Origin: Chitinophaga japonensis
GTDB lineage: Bacteria; Bacteroidota; Bacteroidia; Chitinophagales; Chitinophagaceae
NCBI RefSeq assembly: GCF_007830125.1
Contig: NZ_VLLG01000003.1
Coordinates: 486,247-550,246, forward strand
Length of the DNA stretch: 64,000 nucleotides
Reading direction: 5' to 3'
The position numbers and the translations under genes are program-made. Shown piece after piece: positions 48,937-58,628 of this stretch. A model generated the notes under the pieces. The model had not been told where the DNA came from and ran no database searches. It saw only the letters and a list, made by a program, of their open reading frames with translations. Position 1 is the stretch's first letter, and every line of letters starts with the position of its first letter.

Positions 48937-50150
48937 GTGAATTCGCCGGCGGAGGGGGAGACGGTACCGTGTTCCGGAATACGGTGCAGGCCCTGGAGCA
49001 GGCGCCTTTCCGCGGGCGTTGCAGGAATTATGTGGCCTGCCGGAAAACGGAGGGGCTCGCGGTTAAGGTGGATCTTGATATGGGATTCCCCGGCCCAGTG
49101 GCATTTTTATCGCATATTTATTCCCGGGGTAACTTCAGGAAGCTTAAAAAGTTTTTGTTGGAGATCCAACCGGATATTATTCATCTCCAGCACTATTCCA
49201 ATTTATCGCCGGCGGTACTGCATGCTTTATATAGCTATAAGAAAAGGCGCCCCGAAGTACGTGTTGTGCAAACTACGCACACGTTTGAACGGGTATGCGC
49301 CAACTTTGCCGGATATGATTTCAGAAAGCGGAAACGCTGTATGGATTGTGCCAGGGATAAATACAAATACAGGATCTTCTACCGCTTATGCAGCCGGGGT
49401 GGAGCCGTGCATTCCTGGGGGAAAGGCCTGACCGCGCTGATTGCTGATTTTTTTTATAACAAGGGGTTGGTGGACAGCATTATAGCTCCTTCAGCATTTT
49501 TAAGGCATGCATTGGAACGAAGCGTCAATAACCGCACGCCTCTGCAAACTATCAGCAACCCCATCTCCGACGCATTTTTAAACAGGACGGCGCCTGCTGC
49601 GGATAAGCGGGATCTGTTGGTAGCTTTTGGGAGGCTTTCCGGGGAGAAGAATTACGCCTTGTTAATAGAAGCGCTGGCCCGGTATAAGCAGCAATACTAT
49701 CACAGGCGCCCGATCCGGGTTAAAATAATAGGTGAGGGGGCTGAGAAGCCCAGGTTAGTATCCATGGTGAAAGAGAAGGGACTGGAATTTGTGCAGTTTC
49801 TGCCATTCCTTCCGCAGGAGGAGCTGGCAGAGGAAATAAAAGCCGCCCGGGTAGCTGTCTTGCCTTCAAAGTGCTTTGAGACGTTTGCCCTGTTTGTTAT
49901 AGAAGCGCTCATGATGGATATCCTACCGTTGGTGGCAGGCCATGGGGGAATGCTGGAAACGGTGGAGCGTTTTGGATGTGGCGCTACCTTTGCAAGCGAT
50001 GATGTGCACAGCCTTACAGAGCGCCTGTTTCATTGTTTTGAAAATTATGAAGCATTAACCAGCGGATTGGTGGCGGCCAAGGAGAAGATAAAGGCATCGC
50101 TTGGCAGGGACCTGTATGCCGGGAAGTTGTGGGAAGTGTACCGTGGCTGA
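48915..50150 (+). CDS. GT4 family glycosyltransferase
   Basis: 411 residues with the GT-B fold: MVNILHIGEFAGGGG for the acceptor half, PDIIHLQHYSNLS, and a C-terminal donor half with VAFGRLSGEKNYALLIEAL, VKIIGEGAEKPRL and CFETFALFVIEALMMDILPLV (the E-x7-E nucleotide-sugar site). A Cys cluster in KRCMDCARDKYKYRIFYRLC may hold a metal. It starts inside the end of the polymerase gene. Confidence 0.88.
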   Translation: MVNILHIGEFAGGGGDGTVFRNTVQALEQAPFRGRCRNYVACRKTEGLAVKVDLDMGFPGPVAFLSHIYSRGNFRKLKKFLLEIQPDIIHLQHYSNLSPAVLHALYSYKKRRPEVRVVQTTHTFERVCANFAGYDFRKRKRCMDCARDKYKYRIFYRLCSRGGAVHSWGKGLTALIADFFYNKGLVDSIIAPSAFLRHALERSVNNRTPLQTISNPISDAFLNRTAPAADKRDLLVAFGRLSGEKNYALLIEALARYKQQYYHRRPIRVKIIGEGAEKPRLVSMVKEKGLEFVQFLPFLPQEELAEEIKAARVAVLPSKCFETFALFVIEALMMDILPLVAGHGGMLETVERFGCGATFASDDVHSLTERLFHCFENYEALTSGLVAAKEKIKASLGRDLYAGKLWEVYRG

Positions 50151-50194
50151 AGCCAGGTTAGTTTATGCATAACCCCCTAAAATGTAATCATATC

Positions 50195-51691
50195 ATGGAA
50201 AACAAATTCATTAAGACATTACTGACAGCTTGTTGTATGCTGGTCAGCTATGGCCTGGTAGCAACCTGTTACATGGCAAAGCAGGATGAGCAGGTGTTGA
50301 ATGTCACCAGTTTCGGCGCCATACGGAATGACGATACGGATGACAGGGCCGCTATCCAGGCATGCATTGATAAAGCGGCAGATGCTAAAAGGGTCTGCTA
50401 TATACCCGCTGGCAGGTACATCATTAACGGAGACCTGTGGCTGCCGTCCGGCGTTACCATGAAGGGTGACGGGGGAAAGAGCGTGCTGGATTTTAAAAAG
50501 GGCGCGTTGAGAATATTAAAGAACAAGTTAAAGGAGTTTAGCTATACCAATAACTACAATAACGAGATAGTACCGGGTGAGCAACTGGCCGCGCTCCGTG
50601 CCGGCGCTAACAGCGGCGCTACCTCTCTCCGGTTGGAAAATGCGGGAAGTATCGCTGTAGGAGATTTGATTTACATATATAATAATAAGCGGGATAGCTG
50701 GACGGTACTGGAAGACAAAAGCAAAACCGCATTATGGAATAGTCCCGGTACGGAAATGGCCAGGAAGGAGCTTTTTATAGTAAAGGGGAAACAGGGGAAT
50801 ACGCTGGTGCTGGACCAGCCTTTGAAATTCTCCTATAAGCAGGGCGCCACTGTAGGGAGGCATGTAGGAGCGCAGCAGGTAACGGTCACCGACCTGGCGA
50901 TCAGCAATTATGCCGCGCCCTATGCGGTGATGTTGGAGCAACCCAGGCAGGTAATTCTTAAAAACCTGCATATGGATGCAAACGGGGGCATATTGTTATC
51001 GCATATGGCATATAAGTGCCAGGTACTCAATTGTAATATAAACGTTACAAAGAACCGGGCCATACTGGTGGAGAACTTTTCTGCAGGGAACCTGGTCAGT
51101 AATAATACCGTTAACTATACAACCGGTGGCGATGCCGCTATCATGGCATTAATGTGCTCCTATGATAATACTATTACTGAGAACAAAGTAACAGGCCATG
51201 GAACCAGGGGTACCGATGAAGGCGGAATATTTATCCATGCTTTATGCTATGGCAATAAAGTATATAACAATACTATAACCGGAACAGCAGAAGGGGTGGG
51301 CGCTTACTATGGAGCCATGGATAATGAGTTCTATAATAACAGCATAAAAGGGGTGAGGGTAGGGATCATTTCCTATTATGCAAGGAATAACGACTTCTAT
51401 AAAAATGATATTGTTATTCAAACCCTGAGAGCCGGCAATACTGTGGGCGCATTGATATTTTGCTCTGACGGGATCACTCTTACCGGCAATACGATCAGCG
51501 GTAATATTCTCTTTGGCGTGCAACTGCAGGCCAGCAATGCCTGCAGGGTAGCTGGCAACAATATTCAGGGCATATCACCGGAAAAGTATTCTTTCGGGAT
51601 AAAGGTGATACCCGGTAAAAATAAAGGTGCTGAAAATCAACTTGGAAATAACCGGATCAACAAGGTTAAAACCCCGGTAGCTACCCAGTAA
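50195..51691 (+). CDS. Secreted right-handed beta-helix protein (pectate-lyase-like)
   Basis: 498 residues from the ATG at 50195 (an upstream ATG at 50165 adds ten residues before a weaker signal peptide). A signal peptide of about 25-30 residues is followed by the N-terminal motif NVTSFGAIRNDDTDDRAAIQACID of pectate-lyase-superfamily proteins and many Asn-rich coils (NNTVNYTTGG, NKVTGHGTRGTDEGGIF, NKVYNNTITG, NEFYNNSIKG). These repeats stack into the parabolic beta helix. It may be a lyase, epimerase or hydrolase acting on the exported polysaccharide. The catalytic residues are not identifiable by eye. Confidence 0.78.
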   Translation: MENKFIKTLLTACCMLVSYGLVATCYMAKQDEQVLNVTSFGAIRNDDTDDRAAIQACIDKAADAKRVCYIPAGRYIINGDLWLPSGVTMKGDGGKSVLDFKKGALRILKNKLKEFSYTNNYNNEIVPGEQLAALRAGANSGATSLRLENAGSIAVGDLIYIYNNKRDSWTVLEDKSKTALWNSPGTEMARKELFIVKGKQGNTLVLDQPLKFSYKQGATVGRHVGAQQVTVTDLAISNYAAPYAVMLEQPRQVILKNLHMDANGGILLSHMAYKCQVLNCNINVTKNRAILVENFSAGNLVSNNTVNYTTGGDAAIMALMCSYDNTITENKVTGHGTRGTDEGGIFIHALCYGNKVYNNTITGTAEGVGAYYGAMDNEFYNNSIKGVRVGIISYYARNNDFYKNDIVIQTLRAGNTVGALIFCSDGITLTGNTISGNILFGVQLQASNACRVAGNNIQGISPEKYSFGIKVIPGKNKGAENQLGNNRINKVKTPVATQ

Positions 51692-51734
51692 CGGTGCTGC
51701 ATATACCTGTTTTGATAACCCGGTAAACCCCCTG

Positions 51735-51795
51735 TATTAACAAATTGTAAACTCCGGTATTTACATTGGTATCTGCTGCATCCCCAAACGTACTC
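51735..51795 (+). repeat. 61-bp element, copy B, upstream of a GT2 gene
   Basis: The ungapped partner of 31122-31182, 47 of 61 bases identical. It lies in the 196-bp gap before the last glycosyltransferase of the exopolysaccharide cluster, ending 92 bp before its ATG. Confidence 0.7.
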
Positions 51796-51887
51796 TTTTT
51801 ATTACAAACATGATAAGGCAGACCGGTAGCCAACCTTCGGATACGGGAAAGAATTACTATCCAAAATATTAATTGGGTTTCAATACA

Positions 51888-52649
51888 ATGTCAGCACCGT
51901 TAGTATCTATTATTACGCCGGCTTACAATGTTGAGAAGTATATTGACGCAACTATCACCTCAGTCATTAAGCAGACCTATGAAAACTGGGAGCTGATAGT
52001 AGTAGATGATCATTCTGGGGATGATACGTTTAGTATTGTAAGCAGCTATGCACAGCAGGACAAAAGAATAAGAATTGTAAAAACGCCGGAGAATGGTGGC
52101 GCTGCCGCTGCCCGCAACTTTGGTATCGAACTGGCCAGGGGAGCTTACATAGCATTCCTGGACAGCGATGACCTCTGGATGCCGGACAAGCTGGAAATAC
52201 AGATCCGCCAGATGAGGGCAAAAAATGCCTTGTTCTCTTTTACAGGCTACCAGGTAATCAATGAGTGCAGCAAATACATTAAAACGATCCATGTGCCGAA
52301 GAAATTTGGTTACAGGAAGTTGCTGCAGGGGTCCTATATTGGTTGTTTAACCGTTATTTACAGCGCTGAAAAGCTTGGTAAGATGTTTTTCCCGGTTTAT
52401 GATGGCCCGGAGGATTATATATTGTGGCTAAGAATATCCAAAATGATCAGGGCACAACAGATAATAGGTATTAATATGCCCCTTGCCATGTACAGAAAGA
52501 GGAACGGCAGTATATCTTCCGATAAAATAAAGGCGGCTGTATTCCAATGGCAGGTGTACAGGAAAGTAGAACAACTGAACATAATGGATTCGCTCGCCTA
52601 TTTCCTTTCCTATGCAGTTAAAGGGGTTATCAAGCACTACCTGGCGTAG
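51888..52649 (+). CDS. GT2 family glycosyltransferase
   Basis: 253 residues from the ATG at 51888 (an in-frame TTG at 51873 is less likely). The GT-A signature is PLVSIITPAYNVEKYIDATITSV, ELIVVDDHSGDDT, and the metal site FLDSDDLWMPDKL. It resembles WfgS- or TuaG-type enzymes of capsule and teichuronate synthesis: LEIQIRQMRAKNALFSFTGYQVI. It is separated from the rest of the cluster by a promoter-sized gap that carries the 61-bp element, so it may be expressed independently. Confidence 0.88.
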   Translation: MSAPLVSIITPAYNVEKYIDATITSVIKQTYENWELIVVDDHSGDDTFSIVSSYAQQDKRIRIVKTPENGGAAAARNFGIELARGAYIAFLDSDDLWMPDKLEIQIRQMRAKNALFSFTGYQVINECSKYIKTIHVPKKFGYRKLLQGSYIGCLTVIYSAEKLGKMFFPVYDGPEDYILWLRISKMIRAQQIIGINMPLAMYRKRNGSISSDKIKAAVFQWQVYRKVEQLNIMDSLAYFLSYAVKGVIKHYLA

Positions 52650-52730
52650 CATATCAGCCCGATTCCCCTCATGTCATATTCCGCCTCTTCAATGTCGTAT
52701 TTACCCCCGGCGGGTTATATTTAACGTTTG

Positions 52731-52738
52731 TATGTTTG
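52731..52738 (+). promoter_or_regulatory. Possible -7 element of the SRPBCC gene
   Basis: TATGTTTG matches TAnnTTTG, 47 bp before the ATG at 52786. No -33 TTTG at the correct distance was found. Confidence 0.4.
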
Positions 52739-52785
52739 CATTACAAAATCAACGAACAATTGCTAAAAACAAAAACACAACGTAT

Positions 52786-53214
52786 ATGCAGACCTCCAAC
52801 AAAACCACTGTAACTGTAGAAGCTACTGTTAATGCCCCGGTAAGCAAAGTATGGGAATTCTGGGGCGGCCCCGCCCATATTATGCAATGGTGCGCCGCTT
52901 CCGAAGACTGGCATGCTCCCCGTGCAGAGAATGATCTGCGTGAAGGCGGCAAGTTCTCCACCCACATGGCCGCGAAAGACGGCAGCTTCAGCTTCGACTT
53001 TGGCGGGGAATATACCGAGGTGATCAACAATGAAAAGATCGCATACACCATGAGCGATGGCCGCCAGGTAGAGGTTATTTTCACCGCCCAGGGAGATACC
53101 ACCAAGGTGGTGGAAACTTTTGACCCGGAAGATACCAACCCCATAGAAATGCAAAGGGACGGCTGGCAGGCTATCCTGGACAACTTTAAAAAGTACGCGG
53201 AAACGAATAAATAG
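52786..53214 (+). CDS. SRPBCC (AHSA1/START-like) family protein
   Basis: 142 residues. The start at 52786 gives MQTSNKTTVTVEATVNAPVSKVWEFW, the usual beginning of the Aha1-C/START-like fold; the longer in-frame extension reads through the leader. Later strands have GGKFSTHMAAKDGSFSFDFGGEYTEV, EKIAYTMSDGRQVEVIF and the closing helix GWQAILDNFKKYAE. Members bind hydrophobic ligands or act as polyketide-cyclase-like or chaperone-associated proteins. No specific function can be assigned. Confidence 0.85.
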   Translation: MQTSNKTTVTVEATVNAPVSKVWEFWGGPAHIMQWCAASEDWHAPRAENDLREGGKFSTHMAAKDGSFSFDFGGEYTEVINNEKIAYTMSDGRQVEVIFTAQGDTTKVVETFDPEDTNPIEMQRDGWQAILDNFKKYAETNK

Positions 53215-53230
53215 TGACCGCACTCACCGG

Positions 53231-53272
53231 AAAACAAATTCGCCCCGCATTATTCCGGGGCGAATTTGTTTT
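53231..53272. terminator. Bidirectional terminator
   Basis: Perfect 16-bp arms AAAACAAATTCGCCCC (53231-53246) and GGGGCGAATTTGTTTT (53257-53272) between the SRPBCC gene and the convergent aspartic-protease-like gene. Confidence 0.88.
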
Positions 53273-53298
53273 GTGGCGGAGACCTGCGCATTCCCGGG

Positions 53299-54276
53299 TT
53301 AAGGGAATGCAATTCCCATTTTCCGGCGCCGGGTATCCAGCACCAGCACGCTGTGCAGGAACAGTTTATTGCCGGTCATACCGCCGATGCCCAGTTTCAT
53401 CATCTGCTCTACCTGCGTATGGTGCATGCCGGTCATATAGGTCACCTGCCGGATGGGCAGCTTTTGAGAAGCGATCGTGATACTGTCGCCTGTCGGCAAC
53501 GTGTGTGCGGTTATCATTTTGCCCCAGGAATTGACCTGGTATTGCTGCGAAGTGCCACCGGGTGTGGCCAGCAGCCGGCAGGTAGCTTCATTACTGATCA
53601 GTTCATAGGCGCTGGAGCCGGTGTCAAAATAAAGCAGCGTCTTTTTATCACGGATCCGGGCCGGCAATAATATCCTCCGGCCGGAAAATATAAAGTCAGA
53701 CAAGGTGATCCTTGCACGGATGCCGGCAGGCATACTGTCGCCTATGCACAATGTCATTTGAGGATAATCGATCACGACCACTTTATTTTCAACCAGGTCC
53801 GCACCTATGGTGCCGATGATGCGGCAGCCATAGCGATCTTCTGCCGGAAGACCGCTTTGCCGTACAGGCATCTCTGTTACCCGTACAGGCATGCTACCCG
53901 TTGTAAAACAGCCATCCGGCAATATGGCAGCGCTATCTTTCAATTGCACTGCCAGCGGGTACGCCAACTGTATTTCCTTCAGCGGCTGGCTGTAAAACAT
54001 GGAATAAGTGGCGCCCAGGTCAAACTGCATATAAAACTGCTCCGGGCAATGCGGGAACTTAACAGGCAGTAACAATGCCGCATGCGGCTCCCAACGGGCA
54101 AGTACGGAATCGCCATACCATTGCAGGGGAACAGTGTGAATCCCCGACGGCAGTATCAGCCTGCCGGCTGGCGGGGTCGCCTCTGCCTGCGCCCTGCAGG
54201 GAGGCGTATAAAAAAAGAAAATGACAATGATGCCTGTCAGCACAGGCCGGGAAAGGTAAAAAAGGGAGTGTATCAT
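53299..54276 (-). CDS. Bilobed aspartic-protease-like secreted protein
   Basis: 325 residues with a signal peptide (hydrophobic 12-24, cleavage near RAQA). Two aspartic motifs are visible: Asp86 in FDLGATYS and Asp218 in FDTGSSAYELIS. Each is followed by a Gly-rich flap or closing segment (IIGTIGADLVENKVVVIDY and LGIGGMTGNKLFLHSVLVLD). This doubled arrangement resembles pepsin-type bilobed proteases or a duplicated retropepsin-like domain, while most bacterial retropepsin-like proteins have one motif. The first motif has Leu in place of the usual Thr, so activity is uncertain. It is the last gene of the minus-strand run. Confidence 0.65.
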   Translation of the reverse strand: MIHSLFYLSRPVLTGIIVIFFFYTPPCRAQAEATPPAGRLILPSGIHTVPLQWYGDSVLARWEPHAALLLPVKFPHCPEQFYMQFDLGATYSMFYSQPLKEIQLAYPLAVQLKDSAAILPDGCFTTGSMPVRVTEMPVRQSGLPAEDRYGCRIIGTIGADLVENKVVVIDYPQMTLCIGDSMPAGIRARITLSDFIFSGRRILLPARIRDKKTLLYFDTGSSAYELISNEATCRLLATPGGTSQQYQVNSWGKMITAHTLPTGDSITIASQKLPIRQVTYMTGMHHTQVEQMMKLGIGGMTGNKLFLHSVLVLDTRRRKMGIAFP

Positions 54277-54356
54277 ATGCGCTGGTTTTAAGCGGCCTAA
54301 AGGTAGGCTGCTTCCCCAGCGCCCGGCGCCGACATTCGCCCGACATTTCCCCGACG

Positions 54357-54899
54357 TTACGGCTTTAGCCGCGCCAGCCCGGACAGGATGATAACGGCAT
54401 TAACAAGGTACATCGCAAACAGGGGCCACAGGTAATGAATAAAATAACGATTGTCCCAGTAGGCGGACTGGAAAAAATTGACGGCAAGCGTCAGCAATAA
54501 CAACAGGTGAAGGGCAATTACCCAGTACAACTGCCCCCGGATGATCTTACGGGCGGCCCGGGCAACCGCAGGGCTTTGCGCTTTTTGTTTTCTTAAGAGC
54601 CAGGCAGGAACCAGGAAGTGAACATATGGCACCACGAGATAGCTGAAGCAGGAAAGGTAGAGCAATTGCAGGAAATGCCCGTTACCGTCTTCCCCTGTTG
54701 TTGTTGCAGGGGCGCTGAAAGCTTCAAAAGGCATGTGCAGGGCCGTTGCAAGGGCTTTGAGGGTAAAGGCGCGCGGCATGGTTTCCCCGCTTTCGATCCT
54801 TTGAATGGTGCGGACCGTAACATGGCTTAAGGCGGCCAGTTCCTCCTGCGTGAGCCCCTGTTTTTTGCGGGCGTCAACAATTTTCTGGTGCAGCTTCAT
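54357..54899 (-). CDS. XRE-family regulator with membrane DUF4870-like domain
   Basis: 180 residues from Met at 54899 (MKLHQKIVDARKK); an upstream in-frame ATG at 54929 adds ten residues. The N-terminal HTH_3 domain is typical: KKQGLTQEELAALSHVTVRTIQRIESGETMPR. The C-terminal half has three or four hydrophobic helices (LLYLSCFSYLVVPYVHFLVPAWLL, WVIALHLLLLLTLAVNFF, LWPLFAMYLVNAVIILSGL), like the DUF4870 membrane domains fused to HTH regulators. It may sense a membrane signal. It lies 42 bp after phosphoketolase on the same strand. Confidence 0.82.
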   Translation of the reverse strand: MKLHQKIVDARKKQGLTQEELAALSHVTVRTIQRIESGETMPRAFTLKALATALHMPFEAFSAPATTTGEDGNGHFLQLLYLSCFSYLVVPYVHFLVPAWLLRKQKAQSPAVARAARKIIRGQLYWVIALHLLLLLTLAVNFFQSAYWDNRYFIHYLWPLFAMYLVNAVIILSGLARLKP

Positions 54900-54941
54900 T
54901 TTGGGAGCGTTATGCTCAAAAATAAACATTCTCCTGCCTTT

Positions 54942-57299
54942 TTACTCCCATTTCCAGTTCTTCACCTCCGGCATGTCCTCCAGGTGCTCCCGGATGTATG
55001 CCGGGTGCTTTTCCAGTTGTGCGCGGAAATACTGTATGGCGGGCGTGGCTTGCTCCTGCATGCGTTCCACCCGGCGGATGGCTTCCAGCGCCAGTTGGTA
55101 ACGGCTGATGTTGTTGAGCACCACCATGTCAAACGGTGTGGTGGTAGTGCCTTCCTCCATAAAGCCGCGCACATGAAAACGTTCCGGTTCCGGACGGCCG
55201 TGCACCAGGTCGTGAATAATGCGCACATACCCGTGGAAGGCAAAGATCACCGGCGCATCATCTGTAAATAATGCGCTGAAAAGTTCGCGCTCCAGGCCAT
55301 GGGGATGGTATTCCTTTGGTGAAAGCGACATCAGGTCCACCACGTTTACCAGCCTTACCTTCAGCTCCGGCAAATGTTTGCGCAGGAGCCAGGCGGCGGC
55401 TACCGCTTCCTGGGTAGGCACATCGCCGGCGCAGCCCAGCACCACGTCCGGCGCCCGGCCGTCATCGTTGCAGGCCCATTGCCATACGGAGGCGCCCTGT
55501 TCGCAATGCGCGGCCGCTGCTTCCACATCCAGCCACTGCAGCTCCGGCTGTTTGCCGGCCACTACCAGGTTCACATAGTTCCTGCTGCGCAGGCAATGGT
55601 CCATAACGGATAGCAGGCAGTTGGCATCCGGTGGCAGGTAAATGCGCACCACGGAGCTTTTTTTATTGACCACCGTATCAATAAAGCCGGGCCCCTGGTG
55701 ACTGTAGCCGTTATGATCCTGCCGCCAGCTATGGGAGGTGAGCAGGTAGTTCAGCGAGGCCAGGGGGTGCCGCCAGGGCAGTTCCCGGATGGTCTTCAGC
55801 CATTTGGCGTGCTGGTTGAACATGGAGTCAATGATCGTAATAAAAGCTTCATAGCAGGGAAACAGGCCATGCCGGCCGGTTAGCAGGTAGCCTTCCAGCC
55901 ATCCCTGGCACAGGTGCTCACTCAGCACTTCCATCACCCGGCCATCCGGCGAGAGGTGATCATCCGTTCCCAAGATGGGCTCCATAAAACAGCGGCTGGT
56001 GGCCTCAAAAACGGCCTGCAGGCGGTTGGAATGCGTTTCGTCCGGGCAGAAGAGGCGGAAATTCTGCTGCGCCTCGTTCAGCGTAAATACATCCCGCAGG
56101 TATTTTCCCAACTGCACGGTGCTTTCTGCGGTGGTCACGCCGGGCGCTTCCACCGGTATCGCGTATTCCCGGAAATCGGGCAGTTGCAGCGGCTGATACA
56201 AGCCGCCGCCGTTGGCATGCGGGTTGGCGCCCATGCGCTTGTTCCCCTTTGGTGGCAGCGCTGCCAGGGCGGGCCGCAGGCGGCCGTTACCGTCAAATAG
56301 TTTTTCAGGCTGGTAGCTGCGCAGCCATTGTTCCAGCAGCGCCAATTGCGCAGGATCTTTCTTTACGTCCATCAGCGGCACCTGGTGGGAGCGGAAGCTG
56401 CCTTCAACGGGTTTGCCATTCCATTCCTCCGGTCCGGTCCACCCTTTGGGGGTGCGCAGGATGATGAGCGGCCAGCGCGGTGCCGGCGTTTTCACGGCGG
56501 CATTCCGGGCAATGGCCTGTATGTTCCTGATCTGCACATAGGCTTTGTCCAGCGTATCCGCCATGGCGGGGTGCATGACCATAGGATCATCACCGCTCAC
56601 AAAAAAAACATCATACCCATACCCGTGAAACAGGGAGTTGAGCGCCGCATCTGTCATACGTCCCATCACGGTAGGGCCGGCAATCTTGTACCCGTTCAGG
56701 TGCAGTATGGGCAGCACTGCACCGTCCCGCGCGGGGTTCAGGAATTTGATGGATTGCCAGCTCCCGGCCAGGGGGCCGGTTTCCGCTTCCCCGTCGCCTA
56801 CCACGCAGGCCGCCACCAGGTCCGGGTTATCGAAGACGGCGCCGAAGCCATGCACCAGCGCATACCCCAGTTCGCCTCCTTCGTGGATGGAGCCCGGCGT
56901 GTGCGGGCTTACATGGCTGGGAATGCCGCCCGGTGAGGAGAACTGCCGGAAGAACAGGCGCATGCCTTCCTCATCCCGGGTAACGGAAGGATAGGTTTCC
57001 GTGTAGGTGCCTTCCAGGTAAGTATTAGCCAGGAAGGCCGGCGCGCCATGGCCTGGTCCGCAGATGTATAAAATGCTGGCGTCCGTGTCGCGTATCAGCC
57101 GGTTTAAATGCATATAGATGAAGTTGAGCCCCGGCGAGGTGCCCCAGTGCCCCAGCAGGCGGGGCTTGATATGCTCCGGCCGCAGCGGCGTTTTCAGCAG
57201 GGGATTGTCCTGCAGGTAGATCTGTGCCGCCGCCAGGTAATTGGTGGCCTGCCAGTATTGATGCAAATGTTGCAGTTGTTCCCGGGATAGTATAGCCAT
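54942..57299 (-). CDS. xfp: Phosphoketolase (xylulose-5-P / fructose-6-P)
   Basis: 785 residues, the family's usual size. It splits xylulose 5-phosphate or fructose 6-phosphate with phosphate into acetyl phosphate plus glyceraldehyde 3-phosphate or erythrose 4-phosphate, using thiamine diphosphate. Seen in order: GHWGTSPG with His51, GPGHGAPA with His84, the thiamine motif [22 protein letters not shown] at 168-189, and the C-terminal domain with [21 protein letters not shown] and SHQGPGFID. It lies 5 bp after acetate kinase, so the two form an acetyl-phosphate-to-ATP unit. Confidence 0.95.
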   Translation of the reverse strand: MAILSREQLQHLHQYWQATNYLAAAQIYLQDNPLLKTPLRPEHIKPRLLGHWGTSPGLNFIYMHLNRLIRDTDASILYICGPGHGAPAFLANTYLEGTYTETYPSVTRDEEGMRLFFRQFSSPGGIPSHVSPHTPGSIHEGGELGYALVHGFGAVFDNPDLVAACVVGDGEAETGPLAGSWQSIKFLNPARDGAVLPILHLNGYKIAGPTVMGRMTDAALNSLFHGYGYDVFFVSGDDPMVMHPAMADTLDKAYVQIRNIQAIARNAAVKTPAPRWPLIILRTPKGWTGPEEWNGKPVEGSFRSHQVPLMDVKKDPAQLALLEQWLRSYQPEKLFDGNGRLRPALAALPPKGNKRMGANPHANGGGLYQPLQLPDFREYAIPVEAPGVTTAESTVQLGKYLRDVFTLNEAQQNFRLFCPDETHSNRLQAVFEATSRCFMEPILGTDDHLSPDGRVMEVLSEHLCQGWLEGYLLTGRHGLFPCYEAFITIIDSMFNQHAKWLKTIRELPWRHPLASLNYLLTSHSWRQDHNGYSHQGPGFIDTVVNKKSSVVRIYLPPDANCLLSVMDHCLRSRNYVNLVVAGKQPELQWLDVEAAAAHCEQGASVWQWACNDDGRAPDVVLGCAGDVPTQEAVAAAWLLRKHLPELKVRLVNVVDLMSLSPKEYHPHGLERELFSALFTDDAPVIFAFHGYVRIIHDLVHGRPEPERFHVRGFMEEGTTTTPFDMVVLNNISRYQLALEAIRRVERMQEQATPAIQYFRAQLEKHPAYIREHLEDMPEVKNWKWE

Positions 57300-57304
57300 A
57301 AAAG

Positions 57305-58501
57305 TTATTTTAAATGTTCCTGCAGCCAGCGCTGCGTGTGCTGTGCTATCTGCAGCTCTTCATTGGTGGGAATGACCCAAATGGTGACCGGGCTTCCTTC
57401 GGAGGATATGACCGCGGCCTGCGCTTCATTACGCCCGGTATCCAGGTGCATGCCCAGGAAGGCCAGCCCTTCGCAGATACGGTGGCGGATGGCCGGCGCA
57501 TGTTCCCCGATGCCACCGGTAAATATGAACGTATCCAGCCCGCCCAGCGCGGCGGCCAGCGCCCCTGCGAATTTTTTTGCCTGGTAGCAGAAGAGCGTTA
57601 CCGCTTCTGCCGCCTGGGTATCTGATGGCGCCGCCGCCAGCAGCTTCTGTATGTCCGACTCGCTGCCGGATACCGCTTTCAGCCCGGCCTGCTTGTTCAG
57701 CAGTTCATTCAGCACAGCGGCGTCCAGTTTTTTTTCCTTGAGGAGATACAGGATCACGCCGGGGTCCATGTCGCCGGGGCGGGTGCTCATCACCAGGCCG
57801 CCGGCCGGCGTTAATCCCATGGTGGTATCTATGCTCATGCCTTTGTACACGGCTGCCATGCTGGCCCCGTTGCCCAGGTGGGCCATAATGATGCGTCCCT
57901 CTGCCTGTTCCGGCGCTACCTGCCGCAACTGCTGCAGGACGTATTCATAGGATAATCCATGAAAACCGTAACGCAGCAATCCCAGGTCCCATAATCCCCG
58001 CGGCAGCGCGTAATGGCGCGCGGGGAAAGGCATGTGCCGGTGAAAGGCGGTGTCAAAACAGGCGACCTGCACCGCTTCGGGGTACACTTTGGCAAAGGCG
58101 CGGATAGCGGCCAGCTCTGCGGGCAGGTGGGCCGGGGCCAGCGAGCTAAGCGTTTCCAGCGATGCCAGCAGTTCGTCGGTCACAATTTCCGGTCCTATGT
58201 GCCGGGTACCGCCCTGCACTACCCGGTGGCCAATGGCCTGCACCATGTACTGGCTGAAATGTTCCCGTAGCAGGTGGATCAACTGGCTGACGGCTGCATC
58301 CATATCAGCGGCCGTTTGCTCACTTTCATGCAGCGTTTGCCCGGCGGCATCCGCTACCTGTATGCTTCCTCCTTCAAGGCCGATGTCCCTGATCTGCCCG
58401 GTCAGTAGGCTTTCCGGCGGCGCAGCACGGCTGAACAGCCCGAACTTCAGGCTGGAAGAGCCGCAGTTAACAGTCAATATAACAGGTGTTGCTTTTTCCA
58501 T
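57305..58501 (-). CDS. ackA: Acetate kinase
   Basis: 398 residues from the ATG at 58501; an in-frame ATG 150 bp upstream would add a non-conserved leader. It interconverts acetyl phosphate and ADP with acetate and ATP. Family marks: [15 protein letters not shown] with Asn12 and Ser/Lys phosphate-binding residues, [29 protein letters not shown] and [13 protein letters not shown]. It precedes xfp and completes the phosphoketolase pathway. No phosphotransacetylase is in view. Confidence 0.95.
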   Translation of the reverse strand: MEKATPVILTVNCGSSSLKFGLFSRAAPPESLLTGQIRDIGLEGGSIQVADAAGQTLHESEQTAADMDAAVSQLIHLLREHFSQYMVQAIGHRVVQGGTRHIGPEIVTDELLASLETLSSLAPAHLPAELAAIRAFAKVYPEAVQVACFDTAFHRHMPFPARHYALPRGLWDLGLLRYGFHGLSYEYVLQQLRQVAPEQAEGRIIMAHLGNGASMAAVYKGMSIDTTMGLTPAGGLVMSTRPGDMDPGVILYLLKEKKLDAAVLNELLNKQAGLKAVSGSESDIQKLLAAAPSDTQAAEAVTLFCYQAKKFAGALAAALGGLDTFIFTGGIGEHAPAIRHRICEGLAFLGMHLDTGRNEAQAAVISSEGSPVTIWVIPTNEELQIAQHTQRWLQEHLK

Positions 58502-58628
58502 GGCCCAAAAGATAAAAGGGGCCAAAAAATATGCCTTTGCCGGTGGCGGGATATGGGGCATATGTAGGGCGGGTAAAGCGCAATATTGTCTACACCGGGC
58601 TACATTTTGGTGATGAAATGCAGCAACG

